From Herbaspirillum sp. WKF16 (GTDB lineage Bacteria; Pseudomonadota; Gammaproteobacteria; Burkholderiales; Burkholderiaceae_D), in the NCBI RefSeq assembly GCF_028993615.1, contig NZ_CP118632.1, positions 1,364,001-1,428,000 of the forward strand: a DNA stretch of 64,000 nt, read 5' to 3'. Each line of letters begins with the position of its first letter. Within the stretch, counting starts at the first letter, position 1. The notes beneath the pieces are model-generated. The model was not told where the DNA came from and made no database searches. It saw only the letters and a program-made list of their open reading frames with translations. The translations under genes were made by a program, and so were the position numbers. Shown in pieces: positions 37,626 through 49,719 of this stretch.

Positions 37626-40331
37626 TCAGGTGCGCGTGCCTTCCATGTCCTTGTCTTTGTCCAGCCCGCCAAGCAGGTTCAGCAGCGTATCGGTATCGAC
37701 GGGTTTCTTGAGATGGACGTCGAAGCCGGCCTTCGCCGAACGCTCGCGGTCTTCCGCCGCGGCCCAGCCGGTCAGCGCCACCAGCACCAACTGCTCCAGG
37801 CCGGCAGTCTGGCGCAGGGCGCCGGCGGTGGCATAGCCGTCCATGCCGGGCATGCCGATGTCGAGGAAGGCGACGTCGGGCCGGAAGGCGCGGGCGCTGT
37901 CCACCGCCTTGCGGCCGTCATGCGCCACCTCGGTGACGTAGCCGTGCAGCCCCAGCAGTTCGGCCAGGGTCAGGGCGGCATCGCGGTTATCGTCCACCAC
38001 CAGTACGCGCAGTTGCCGGCGGCCGGGCTGCGCGATGTCGGGCGGCGGCGCTTCGCGCGCTGCGGCGATGGGGGCGGTGGAGGGCAAAGTCACGATGAAG
38101 GTGCTGCCCAGGTCGGGGCCGTCGCTTTCGGCGCGCACCGTACCGCCGTGCATGTCGACCAGGCTGCGCACCAGCGACAGGCCGATGCCCAGGCCTCCTT
38201 GCGCCTGTCCCATGTTGCGTCCGATCTGGGTGAACATGTCGAACACGTGATCCAGCCAGTCGCGCGGTATGCCCACCCCGGTGTCGGCCACCGAGACTTC
38301 CATGCGGCCGTCCAGCGGGCGCGCCGAGATCAGGATGCGCCCGCCCTTGGGCGTGTACTTGATGGCATTGTTGAGCAGGTTGCCGAAGATCTGCATGATG
38401 CGCGTGGCGTCCGCCTCCACCGGCATGGAGTCGCGCGGCAGCTTGAGCGTGATCATGTGGCCGGCGGCGTCGACCTGCGGCTGCATGGTCTCCACCAGTC
38501 CGGTCAGCGCTTCGCGCAGGTCCATCGGCTGGCGCTGCAGCACCACCTTGCCGCTGTTGATGCGCGAGATGTCGAGCAGGTCGTCGATCAAGTGCGCCAT
38601 CTGTGTGATCTGGCGCTGCATGATGCCTTGCACGCGCTCCATCGTGGCCGGGTTGCCGCCGTTGATGCGCATGATGTCCAGGCCGGTGCGGATGGGCGCC
38701 AGCGGATTGCGCAGCTCATGCGCCAGCGTGGCCAGGAAGGCGGTCTTGCGGCGATCGGCCTCGGCCAGCTCGGCAGCCGCGCGCTTGATGCCTTCTTCGG
38801 CGCGGTGGCGGGCGGTGATGTCGTTGAACAGCACCGCCACGTGACGGTTGGAGGGATCGCCGAAGCGGCTGGCGTGGACGTCGAACCAGCGCTGCAGCGG
38901 TGTGGATTCGTCGATGAAGCGCAGTGGCCGGCCGGTCATGGCGACTTCGCCGTATTTGTCGAACCAGCGCTGGTCCTGGCCCGGGGCCAGTTCCAGCACG
39001 GTCTTGCCCACCGCGTCGGTGAGGCCGGTATGTTTCTCGAAGGCGGGATTGGTTTCCAGGAAGCGGTAGTCGCAGGGCACGCCGTCGCTGTTGAACAGCA
39101 CCTCGATCAGGCAGAAGCCTTCGTCGATCGATTCGAACAGGGTGCGGTAGCGCTCCTGGCTGACGCGCAGGGCGGCTTCGGCATGCTTCTGGCGGGTGAT
39201 GTCGATGAGCGCGCCGGCCAGCCGCAGCGGCGTGCCGTCCTCGGCGTATTCGACGCGGCCGCGCGCGATCACGTGGCGCAGCCCGCCGCGCGTGGAGCGC
39301 ACGCGATAGGCGGCCTGGTAGCGATGACCTTCGTGGATGGCGTTTTCCATTTGCATCGCCACGGCTGCGCGTTCGGCTTCGTGGACGGCGTTGAAGTGCT
39401 CGGCCAGCGTGCCCGAGAGGTGCGACTCGGCGACCGCGGGCAGCTCGCCCGGGTGGCGGTGGGTGCGGATGCTCTGCTGCTGGATGTCGATGGTCCAGGT
39501 GGCGATCTCGCCGGCCATCAGGATGGCATCGATGCGCGCCTGGGCCTCCATCAGCGCGGTGTGGGCGCGCTTGCGATCGGTGATGTCGGCCGCCGTGCCC
39601 ATGATGCGGCGCTTGCCCGGCGCGTCGCCGGCGCGCAGTTCGCCGATCAGTTCTATCCAGCGCAGTTCGCGCTCGGGGCCGCGGAAGAAGCGTCCTTCAT
39701 AGTGCAGCCGGGTCTTGCCGGCGAGGCAGGCGTCGAGCGCCTCGCGCAATAGCGGCAGGTCGTCCGGGTGGGACAGCTTGCTCTGGAACTCGTGCGAATT
39801 GATGGGGGCGGCCGAGGACGGCAGGCCGAACAGCGCGTACATGCGTTCGTTTTCCCAGGTGCCCTGGTCGTTTTCCACGTCCCATATCCAGATGCCCAGG
39901 CCGGCGGCCTCGGCGGCCAGCTCGGCGCGCTGCTCGCTGGCGCGGATGCGGTGTTCGGCCGGTTCGGCCGCGCTTGCGGCCAGGTCGGCGATCAGGCCGA
40001 AGCCGGTGCATTCGCCGTCGCCGGCCGGCAGCCGGTAGAGCGTGGCGCAAGCTTGCAGGGGCCGGCCATCCTTGCGCCGCAACGGCGCCGCCAGGCGCAG
40101 CTTGCCGTCGCGCCGCGCGCTGTCCAGCGCGGCCGCCAGCCGGGCGTCGTCGAACAATAATGCGCCGGGCTTGCCCAGCGCCTCGTCCTCGCGCCAGCCG
40201 GTTGCGTGCCGCGCGCCGGCGCTCCAGGCCGCGATGGCGCCCCGGTGATCGAGGATGATGACGGCATGGTCGGTGGCGGCGTCGGCGAGCAGCCTGAAAT
40301 AGTCTTCTGCCGTTGTTGTCGATGTTGTCAT
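37626..40331 (-). CDS. Hybrid sensor histidine kinase/response regulator with multiple PAS domains
   Basis: 901-residue cytosolic hybrid kinase without membrane segments. Four PAS/PAC-type sensor domains occupy residues 1-520 (PAS boundaries marked by ITDRKRAHTAL, ITRQKHAEAAL and ITARHRAEEGI). Next are a HisKA domain with phospho-acceptor His in TLAHELRNPLAPI, an ATPase domain with NLLNNAIKYT, VADTGVGIP and GLGIGLSLVRSL, and a C-terminal receiver domain (VLVVDDNRD; phospho-Asp in FLDIGMPGMDG). The signal is unknown and no separate output regulator is adjacent; a second receiver or histidine phosphotransferase elsewhere is expected. A small gene lies 76 bases upstream on the same strand. Confidence 0.93.
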   Translation of the reverse strand: MTTSTTTAEDYFRLLADAATDHAVIILDHRGAIAAWSAGARHATGWREDEALGKPGALLFDDARLAAALDSARRDGKLRLAAPLRRKDGRPLQACATLYRLPAGDGECTGFGLIADLAASAAEPAEHRIRASEQRAELAAEAAGLGIWIWDVENDQGTWENERMYALFGLPSSAAPINSHEFQSKLSHPDDLPLLREALDACLAGKTRLHYEGRFFRGPERELRWIELIGELRAGDAPGKRRIMGTAADITDRKRAHTALMEAQARIDAILMAGEIATWTIDIQQQSIRTHRHPGELPAVAESHLSGTLAEHFNAVHEAERAAVAMQMENAIHEGHRYQAAYRVRSTRGGLRHVIARGRVEYAEDGTPLRLAGALIDITRQKHAEAALRVSQERYRTLFESIDEGFCLIEVLFNSDGVPCDYRFLETNPAFEKHTGLTDAVGKTVLELAPGQDQRWFDKYGEVAMTGRPLRFIDESTPLQRWFDVHASRFGDPSNRHVAVLFNDITARHRAEEGIKRAAAELAEADRRKTAFLATLAHELRNPLAPIRTGLDIMRINGGNPATMERVQGIMQRQITQMAHLIDDLLDISRINSGKVVLQRQPMDLREALTGLVETMQPQVDAAGHMITLKLPRDSMPVEADATRIMQIFGNLLNNAIKYTPKGGRILISARPLDGRMEVSVADTGVGIPRDWLDHVFDMFTQIGRNMGQAQGGLGIGLSLVRSLVDMHGGTVRAESDGPDLGSTFIVTLPSTAPIAAAREAPPPDIAQPGRRQLRVLVVDDNRDAALTLAELLGLHGYVTEVAHDGRKAVDSARAFRPDVAFLDIGMPGMDGYATAGALRQTAGLEQLVLVALTGWAAAEDRERSAKAGFDVHLKKPVDTDTLLNLLGGLDKDKDMEGTRT

Positions 40332-40407
40332 GGCATGGGTACCGGAGTGATCCGGGCCGGGCGTCGTGGCGCCCGGCTCCGGGAAAACGGGGAGGTCGCG
40401 GGGCGGC

Positions 40408-40653
40408 TCAATGCACGTGCAGCGGAATCTCCATCTCGGCCAGGATCATTTCCACCTGCAGGCACTGGATCTTCAGCTCCTTGATGGCCTTGCGGTACTG
40501 GCGCACCGATTTGAGCGGCGGCGTCTCGTCTTCGTCGCGCGCGGCGCGGATGGCGTTGAGCATGATGCGCGAGAGCAGCGTGGCCGCGTCGTCGTGGGAG
40601 CTCTTGAGTTCAGCGATGCTTGTCAGCAGGGCAAGCCGTTTGTCCATGGCCAT
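40408..40653 (-). CDS. Small helical hypothetical protein upstream of the hybrid kinase
   Basis: 81 residues, almost entirely predicted helix: LALLTSIAELKSSHDDAATL and KAIKELKIQCLQVEMILAEM, with a charged middle. It could be a short coiled-coil or adaptor. GAGGAGA lies upstream of the first ATG (40653; a second at 40647 is possible). It is on the same strand and 76 bases before the hybrid kinase, so they are probably co-transcribed. No family recognised. Confidence 0.6.
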   Translation of the reverse strand: MAMDKRLALLTSIAELKSSHDDAATLLSRIMLNAIRAARDEDETPPLKSVRQYRKAIKELKIQCLQVEMILAEMEIPLHVH

Positions 40654-40757
40654 GGCGATCTCCTCTTGTCCAAGTCCGGTAAGACTTCAGGGGCGAAAGG
40701 AATGTTCCGGACCGGTGCAGTTGTCGCGGCGGCAAGTCCGGCCGGCGCCGTGGGATG

Positions 40758-40781
40758 AAAAAAGCCCCGCCGAAGCGGGGC
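40758..40781 (-). terminator. Terminator after asparaginase
   Basis: GCCCCGC and GCGGGGC form the stem with a CGAA loop; read leftward it is followed by six T. It lies 64 bases after the asparaginase stop and so separates that gene from the small helical protein gene. Confidence 0.87.
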
Positions 40782-40844
40782 CAAGAGGGAACCGGGTGAC
40801 CCCGGTCTTTGCAACAACGCAAAACAGTGCATGGGCGCTGCCGA

Positions 40845-42050
<1,206 letters not shown>

Positions 42051-42184
42051 TCATGCTTTTAAAACATGGCCGAATGCGGCAAATGCATGAGCTTGAAAAC
42101 GCGAGCCGAGAGGCCGTTTCGGTGCCCGTACCGCACCATGAAGAGGCCGGTGTTGGCCTGCGATCGGCAGCGGCGGCGGAAAGC

Positions 42185-42206
42185 AAAAAGCCGCCCTAAG
42201 GCGGCT
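42185..42206 (-). terminator. Terminator after the diguanylate cyclase gene
   Basis: AGCCGCC and GGCGGCT with a four-base loop; read leftward it ends in TTTTT. It lies 28 bases after the stop of the GGDEF gene. Confidence 0.82.
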
Positions 42207-42233
42207 GTGCGGAGGCGGCGCGGCGGCCGCCGG

Positions 42234-43352
42234 TCAGAAGAATTCGACCGTGTCGTTGGTGGTGATGCCCGAGCGCAGCACGCCCGAATCGACCAGCTCC
42301 TCGTAGAAGCAGATGCGGTTGCGGCCGCTCTTCTTGGCGTGGTACAGGGCCTGGTCGGCATGGCCGAGGATGACCACCGGGGTCTCGCGCGAGATGCCGA
42401 CGAAGCCCAGGCTGACGGTCACCTTGCCGACTTGCGGGAAGTCGTACTCCTGCACGTTCTGGCGGAAGCGGTCGAAGATCTTGCGGGCGTCGGTCAGCGT
42501 GGTTGCGCGCAGCAGGATCACGAATTCCTCGCCGCCGAAGCGGAAGATGCGGTCATGGCTGCGGAACGAGGCGCGCAGGATGTTGGCCACCAGGATCAGC
42601 ACCTCGTCGCCGTAGAGGTGGCCGTAGCGGTCGTTGACCTGCTTGAAGTGATCGATGTCGACTACGGCCAGCCAGTGGCCCTTGACCTCGCCGGAGGCTT
42701 CGTGGCGGCGATCGTTCTGCTCCAGCGAGTGCGACTCGTGCGGCGCGATGGCGAAGGCGTACTTGGTGAACTGCTCGTCGAAGGTCTTGCGGTTGAACAG
42801 CCCCGTCAGCGCGTCGCGCTCGCTGTAGTCGAGCAGGCTCTGGTAATTGCAATAGACATGGAAGATGCCGTGGATCACGTCCATCATCTGCGGCTCGAAG
42901 GCCTTGTCGCTGCGGATCTCGACGCAGGAGCTCATCTTGCCGTGCAGCCACACCGGCAGCCACAGGATGTGCGCGCCGTCGTCGGTGGTTTCCAGGTATT
43001 CGTTGAGGTGATTGCGGATGCAGGCCATCATGGCCGGGTAGGACGACAGCGGTTCCTTGGGATCTTCGCTGGTGTGCTCGTCGATGGTGTGGACGGCGCC
43101 GTCCCGGATCACCATTTTTTCCTGGACGTAATGCTCTTCACGCATGGTGAAGATTTCCAGCATGCGGATTTCCTGCACGTTGGTCAGCTGGTACAGGGCC
43201 GAGATGACGGAGAGCGCCAGTCGGGAATGCTCCCGATGAGCGGTAATCTCTACCAGGTGCTTGAGCAGCGGTTTTTTCATCACGTCGTCGATGTCCTGCA
43301 TGAGCCCATTGTTGTATGTATGGTCGGTACTCGGATGTGCTTCGCCATTCAC
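42234..43352 (-). CDS. GGDEF domain diguanylate cyclase
   Basis: 372-residue soluble protein. The C-terminal half is a GGDEF domain making cyclic di-GMP: DALTGLFNRKTFDEQF, VVDIDHFKQVNDRYGH and the active-site loop FRFGGEEFVILL. An inhibitory I-site RSHD lies five residues before GGEEF, so product inhibition is expected. The first 180 residues (start MQDIDDVMKKPLLKHLVEIT in the shorter form from ATG 43301) form a sensor-like region with no recognised domain and no membrane segment. Its ligand is unknown. Confidence 0.92.
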   Translation of the reverse strand: MNGEAHPSTDHTYNNGLMQDIDDVMKKPLLKHLVEITAHREHSRLALSVISALYQLTNVQEIRMLEIFTMREEHYVQEKMVIRDGAVHTIDEHTSEDPKEPLSSYPAMMACIRNHLNEYLETTDDGAHILWLPVWLHGKMSSCVEIRSDKAFEPQMMDVIHGIFHVYCNYQSLLDYSERDALTGLFNRKTFDEQFTKYAFAIAPHESHSLEQNDRRHEASGEVKGHWLAVVDIDHFKQVNDRYGHLYGDEVLILVANILRASFRSHDRIFRFGGEEFVILLRATTLTDARKIFDRFRQNVQEYDFPQVGKVTVSLGFVGISRETPVVILGHADQALYHAKKSGRNRICFYEELVDSGVLRSGITTNDTVEFF

Positions 43353-43683
43353 GCAATATCAGCACTGATGCAAGAATCACGCCATGAATCGAGCCAGGAA
43401 GCGAGATGATTTTACACGTTCGCGTGCACAGGGATGAAGCAGTTTCTTCAATTTGAAATCGAAAAAGTTCCATTCATTTCCACTCGGAAATTTTGGCGCA
43501 CATTGATTTTCACTTACGTGCGCGTTTGATTGTTTTTTGATTTCTCTTCATGCCTTCCGCGTATAAGGAAAGCCGGGAAGTCGCGCCGGCTCTGCGCTTG
43601 AGACGTGACGTTTCGTGAGATTGCGTTCGCCGCATGCGCGCGTCGCTGAACGGAAAAACGAACGCCCATGATTTCGCCCGGGC
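43353..43683. other. Intergenic region upstream of the diguanylate cyclase
   Basis: About 330 bases, moderately A+T-rich around 43440-43560. It must hold the promoter of the leftward diguanylate cyclase gene. I see no convincing reading frame, RNA gene or operator in it. Confidence 0.55.
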
Positions 43684-43684
43684 A

Positions 43685-43717
43685 AAAAAAATCGCCGGGC
43701 ATGCCGGCGATTTTTTT
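43685..43717. terminator. Bidirectional terminator after the LpxO-like gene
   Basis: AAAAAAATCGCCGG and CCGGCGATTTTTTT form a 14-bp perfect stem around GCATG. It ends the leftward LpxO-like gene. Confidence 0.9.
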
Positions 43718-43743
43718 ATTTATATTGTTTGCGCTGGCGCTGC

Positions 43744-44643
43744 TCAGGCGTAGATGATCAGCAGCGCCACGGCGATGATGAGGCCGAACTTGGTGGCCTT
43801 GTAGACGGTCTTGTTCCAGTTCTTGAAGCGGCGGCGATACTGGCCGGCCAGCCAGACGAAACGGAACAGCTTGTTGACGCGCCCGGTCTGGTCGCCGGTC
43901 TCATTGGGGGAGGCGGCGGCGGTCATCATGGTGCGGCCCAGGAAGCCGTTGATGGCCTCGGCCCAACGATAGCGCAGCGGACGCTCGACGTCGCAGAAGA
44001 GAATGATACGGTTCGTCTCGGTGCCGTTCTGCGCCCAGTGGATGAAGGTCTCGTCGAACACCACGCTCTTGCCGTCGCGCCAGCTGTAGCGCTGGCCGTC
44101 TACTTCGATGAAGCAGCGGTCGTCGTTGGGGGTGACCAGGCCCAGGTGATAACGCAGCGAACCGGCGAACGGGTCGCGGTGCGGATTGAGCGTGCCGCCG
44201 GGCGCCAGTTCGGCGAACATGGCCGCCTTCACGCAGGGGATGCGTTGCAGGATCTCGACGGTCTTGGGGCAGAATTTTTCGGCCGACGGATGGCTGGCGT
44301 TGTACCACTTCAGGTAGAAGCGCTTCCAGCCGGCCTTGAAGAAGGAGTTGAAGCCGGCGTCGTCATTCTTCTCGGCAGCCTTGATCTTGGCCATCTCGCG
44401 CAGCGCCACGGCTTCGTCGCGGATGGTTTCCCAGTTCTCGTCGATCAGGGCCAGTTCCTTGAATTCCTTCACCGACGGGTAGGGGATGGCCGGCACGCGC
44501 GAGAAGGCGTACATGAACAGGTTGATCGGCGACATGATCGACGAGTGGTCGAAGAACTGGCGCAGGAAGGGCAGCCGCACGCGTCCGCGGAAATGGATGA
44601 AGACGATGGAAAACAGGTAGAGGAAGACGATAGCCCACTTCAT
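43744..44643 (-). CDS. lpxO: Aspartyl/asparaginyl beta-hydroxylase family dioxygenase (LpxO-like)
   Basis: 299-residue membrane-associated, iron- and 2-oxoglutarate-dependent dioxygenase. N-terminal hydrophobic segment (WAIVFLYLFSIVFIHF) and a C-terminal one (FGLIIAVALLIIYA) flank a cytosolic catalytic domain. Iron ligands are in NPHRDPFAGSLRYHLGL (HxD) and FIHWAQN (distal His); RIILFCDVERPL carries the 2-oxoglutarate Arg. The two-anchor layout matches LpxO, which adds a 2-hydroxyl to lipid A acyl chains; other hydroxylase substrates are possible. A ribosome site (AAAGGA) precedes ATG 44643. Confidence 0.88.
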   Translation of the reverse strand: MKWAIVFLYLFSIVFIHFRGRVRLPFLRQFFDHSSIMSPINLFMYAFSRVPAIPYPSVKEFKELALIDENWETIRDEAVALREMAKIKAAEKNDDAGFNSFFKAGWKRFYLKWYNASHPSAEKFCPKTVEILQRIPCVKAAMFAELAPGGTLNPHRDPFAGSLRYHLGLVTPNDDRCFIEVDGQRYSWRDGKSVVFDETFIHWAQNGTETNRIILFCDVERPLRYRWAEAINGFLGRTMMTAAASPNETGDQTGRVNKLFRFVWLAGQYRRRFKNWNKTVYKATKFGLIIAVALLIIYA

Positions 44644-44957
44644 TGCATGGTCCTTTGATGTTGCTGGCGGCCGTTCCAGGGGTGACGGCAGCGCGGCGGA
44701 TATCCGCCAATATGGGGTTGGATCGGGGAAGATCAACGGCAATCGCGAGCAAAAGACGGAAGATGCTTCAAGGCGAGCTGAGCCTGGTTCCCCGGCACTG
44801 CGCCGCGCGGCGGCACAGGACAAGGCAAGGATTCTACACCAAGGCATTGTCAGCAAACGTAAGCGCCGCGGCGGCGTGGGGCGGTTCTGCGCCAGATCAA
44901 ATGCCGCCGGGAAAGATGGCGCGAAAGCGCATCGGCAGGCATGTCCGGAGCGCGCAT
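44644..44957. other. Intergenic region between dadA and the LpxO-like gene
   Basis: About 310 bases of mixed composition holding the promoter region of the leftward LpxO-like gene. No convincing gene, RNA or repeat was found. Confidence 0.5.
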
Positions 44958-44985
44958 AAAAAAGCGGACCGGGAAACCGGTCCGC
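44958..44985 (-). terminator. Terminator after dadA
   Basis: GCGGACCGG and CCGGTCCGC form a 9-bp stem with a GAAA tetraloop; read leftward it ends in six T. It lies about 50 bases after the dadA stop. Confidence 0.9.
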
Positions 44986-45036
44986 CAAGACAACAACAAA
45001 CGTGAAGGATGAAAGCTTTTGCCGGGCGCGGGACGG

Positions 45037-46347
45037 TCAGGCCGCCTGCTGCACCACCGTGCGGCTGCGGTTCCAGCGCGGCAGGCCGGTGAAGGCGAAA
45101 TCGATCTCGGGCACGCGGCCGGCGACGATCTCGGCGATGGCGCGACCCGAGCCGCAACCCATGGTCCAGCCCAGGGTGCCGTGGCCGGTGTTGAGGTAGA
45201 GGTTGCTGAACTTGGTCTTGCCCACGTAAGGCACGTTGGACGGGGTCAGCGGGCGCAGTCCGGTCCAGTAGGTCGGGTTGTCATAGTCGCAGCCGTCCGG
45301 GAACAGCTCACGGGTGCGGCGCGTGATGGCTTCGCAGCGGGTGGTGTTGAGCTCGCGGGTGTAGCCGTTGAGCTCGCAGGTGCCCGCCACGCGCAGGCGA
45401 TCGCCCAGGCGCGAGACCACCAGCTTGTAGCCGTCGTCGGTGAGCGAGACGGTCGGCGCGGCGTCCGGGTTGGTGACCTTGTAGGTGGCCGAGTAGCCCT
45501 TGCCAGGGTAGAGCAGCAGGTCGATGCCCAGCGGCTTGACCAGCGGCTGCGAGAAGCTGCCCATGGCGACCACGAAGGCGTCGGCCTTGAGCACTTCATG
45601 GCGGCCGTCGGGGTTGATGATTTCCACGCCGGTCACGCGCGCCGAACTGCCGGCGCCTTCGGTGATGAGGCGGGTGATGGTGGTCGAGTAGCGGAATTGC
45701 ACGCCGGCTTCTTCGCTCTTCTTCGCCATGCCGGTGGTGAGCTTGTAGACGTCGCCGGATTCGTCGGTGGCGGTGAAGTCGCCGCCGACGATCTTGTCGC
45801 GGATCGAGGCCAGGGCCGGTTCGATGCGCACCACCTCATCGGCGCCGATCGATTCGCGCGGGCAGCCCAGGTCGCGCATCAGCTTGGCGGCCGGCAGCGA
45901 TTCCTGGAATTCCTTTTCCTCGGTGTAGAAGTGCAGGATGCCGCGGGTCAGGTGGTCGTAGGCGATGCCGGTCTCGGCGCGCACGGCCTGCAGCGTCTGG
46001 CGGCTGTACTCGCACAGGGCGACGATGTTGCGGATGTTCTCGTCGGTGCGGGCGGCGGTGCATTCGCGCAGGAAGCTCACGGCCCATTTCCATTGCAGCC
46101 ATTCCGGGCGGAAACGGTACAGCAGCGGGGCGTCTTCCTTGCCCAGCCACTTCAGCACCTTCATCGGCGCCGACGGGTTGGCCCAGGGTTCGGCATGGGA
46201 GACCGAGATCTGGCAGCCGTTGGCGAAGCTGGTTTCCTGGGCGGCGCCGGGCTGGCGCTCGATGACGGTGACGTCGTAGCCTTCCTTCTTCAGGAACCAG
46301 GCCGATGCGGTTCCGATAATGCCTGCGCCCAATACGATCACTTTCAT
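45037..46347 (-). CDS. dadA: D-amino acid dehydrogenase
   Basis: 436-residue FAD enzyme oxidising D-amino acids (D-alanine best known) and passing electrons to the quinone pool. The FAD-binding start is VIVLGAGIIGTASAWFL, then QETSFANGCQISVSHAEPWANP, the substrate region TYWTGLRPLTPSNVPYVG and the C-terminal NTGHGTLGWTMGCGSGR. No alanine racemase gene is adjacent. GGGAGAG lies before the ATG. It is probably monocistronic. Confidence 0.95.
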   Translation of the reverse strand: MKVIVLGAGIIGTASAWFLKKEGYDVTVIERQPGAAQETSFANGCQISVSHAEPWANPSAPMKVLKWLGKEDAPLLYRFRPEWLQWKWAVSFLRECTAARTDENIRNIVALCEYSRQTLQAVRAETGIAYDHLTRGILHFYTEEKEFQESLPAAKLMRDLGCPRESIGADEVVRIEPALASIRDKIVGGDFTATDESGDVYKLTTGMAKKSEEAGVQFRYSTTITRLITEGAGSSARVTGVEIINPDGRHEVLKADAFVVAMGSFSQPLVKPLGIDLLLYPGKGYSATYKVTNPDAAPTVSLTDDGYKLVVSRLGDRLRVAGTCELNGYTRELNTTRCEAITRRTRELFPDGCDYDNPTYWTGLRPLTPSNVPYVGKTKFSNLYLNTGHGTLGWTMGCGSGRAIAEIVAGRVPEIDFAFTGLPRWNRSRTVVQQAA

Positions 46348-46484
46348 CCCACTCTCCCGGTTTATGCGTGAAGCTGCGTTCTTCGATGGGATCCGCTGGC
46401 GCGGATCGATGCATGCATTGTAAGAAAACCGCGATTGCAGATGTGTTTAATCGGACGTGAAATTTTTAAGACAAATAAAGCGAT

Positions 46485-46522
46485 AAGCCATTTTTTATTC
46501 GAAAAGAAAAGAAAAATGGCTT
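46485..46522. repeat. A+T-rich inverted repeat between dadA and the holC-linked gene
   Basis: AAGCCATTTTT (46485-46495) is repeated inverted as AAAAATGGCTT (46512-46522): 11 bp perfect, with a 16-base A-rich loop. It lies just after the stop of the leftward gene at 46529 and upstream of dadA. It may be a weak terminator or an operator; its low GC content stands out. Confidence 0.5.
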
Positions 46523-46528
46523 TCTATT

Positions 46529-47020
46529 TTAATTTTTGGAAGATGAGAATCGCGCCATCTCTTCTGCGACCGCCCGCGTCACCGTTTCAGCCAGCGCGGC
46601 GCGCAGGCTCTCCTTGATGCGTTGCGTCAGGATATCGGCGAGGTTGTCCATGGCCAGGGCCATCTGGTCCTGCAGGTGCTGCTGCAGGACGGTGTCTGCT
46701 TGCGCCAGCAGGCTTTGCAGTACGTTCTCGCCGATCTCCTGCTCCCACTGGCGATACTGCTCGGCGGCCGGCGTCACGACGGCCGCCGGCGCGGAAGGGA
46801 ACTGCGTGGGGGCGGGCGCCGCCGGCGCCTGGTAGCTGGCCGCGGAGGGCTGGGTGTGGAAGGCGCCGGGCTGGGCCGGCGCGCCGTAGTCGGGGCCGCC
46901 CGCGCCGGGTTGGCCGAAGTGGGCCGGTGGCGTCGGCACCGCCTGCGCCGGCAATACCTGCGGCGGCGCGGCCGGGATCACTTCGGTCAGGAGGGGGATG
47001 CTGTTGTCGTCCTGGTTCAT
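46529..47020 (-). CDS. Conserved hypothetical protein downstream of holC
   Basis: 163-residue protein. The first half is low-complexity Pro/Ala/Gln (APPQVLPAQAVPTPPAHFGQ); the second half is helical and polar (EQYRQWEQEIGENVLQSLLA, LTQRIKESLRAALAETVTRA), suggesting an oligomeric coiled-coil. It starts at ATG 47020 (MNQDDNSIPL), 22 bases after holC, so the two are co-transcribed. I do not recognise a function. Confidence 0.72.
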   Translation of the reverse strand: MNQDDNSIPLLTEVIPAAPPQVLPAQAVPTPPAHFGQPGAGGPDYGAPAQPGAFHTQPSAASYQAPAAPAPTQFPSAPAAVVTPAAEQYRQWEQEIGENVLQSLLAQADTVLQQHLQDQMALAMDNLADILTQRIKESLRAALAETVTRAVAEEMARFSSSKN

Positions 47021-47042
47021 GGCAGTCTGCGCGAATCGGACG

Positions 47043-47462
47043 TCAGGCCGCCACGTGGTGGCTGAGGGGGTAGCCGCGTTCCTTGTAGAAGCGGTAGCGG
47101 TCGCGGCCGGCCGCCTTGTCGGCGTCGTCGGCGGCGATGATTTCCAGCATGCGCTCGAAGCGGGCAAAGTTGGCCGGCGTCTGGCCGGACAGGTTGATCA
47201 GCACCTGGTGGTGCGGCAGCTCGATCTCGTCGCTGGCGGTCAGGATGATGGGCGTCTGCGCGGCCAGCGGATCGCCGGCGGTGACGTGCGGCAGGAAGTC
47301 CTGCTCGGAAAAGCTCCAGAGCGCCTGGTCCAGTTGCTGCAGCTCGGCGCGGTCGCGCGCGCGCAGCACGATGTGGGTGCCGGCCGCGCGCGCCTTGCGC
47401 ACCAGGCGGCAGACGTAGGCGATCTTTTGCGGGACGTTGCTGTGGAAATCGATTCGGGTCAT
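47043..47462 (-). CDS. holC: DNA polymerase III chi subunit
   Basis: 139-residue protein with the HolC pattern: start MTRIDFHSNVPQKIAYVCRL, KARAAGTHIVLRARD, LDQALWSFSEQDFLPH, and a C-terminal YRFYKERGYPLSHH. Chi binds SSB and connects it to the clamp loader. The true start is the ATG at 47462; the longer open frame upstream is out of family. It lies 134 bases after prlC on the same strand. Confidence 0.93.
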   Translation of the reverse strand: MTRIDFHSNVPQKIAYVCRLVRKARAAGTHIVLRARDRAELQQLDQALWSFSEQDFLPHVTAGDPLAAQTPIILTASDEIELPHHQVLINLSGQTPANFARFERMLEIIAADDADKAAGRDRYRFYKERGYPLSHHVAA

Positions 47463-47596
47463 GGCGGAAGTATAGTGGCAAGCGGTGAGCGCTGCCATGC
47501 CATAGGGACGGGAAATTTCACCCGCGCCCCGTTCGTGCCGATACGCCGCTGTGCGGCTGCCCGGCCCGAACGGGCGGGTAGGGGCAGAGGCCTGTT

Positions 47597-49669
<2,073 letters not shown>

Positions 49670-49719
49670 GGGCTCTCTATTCATTCAGTGCGCCCCGCGG
49701 CATGCGGGACGCGATTGCA

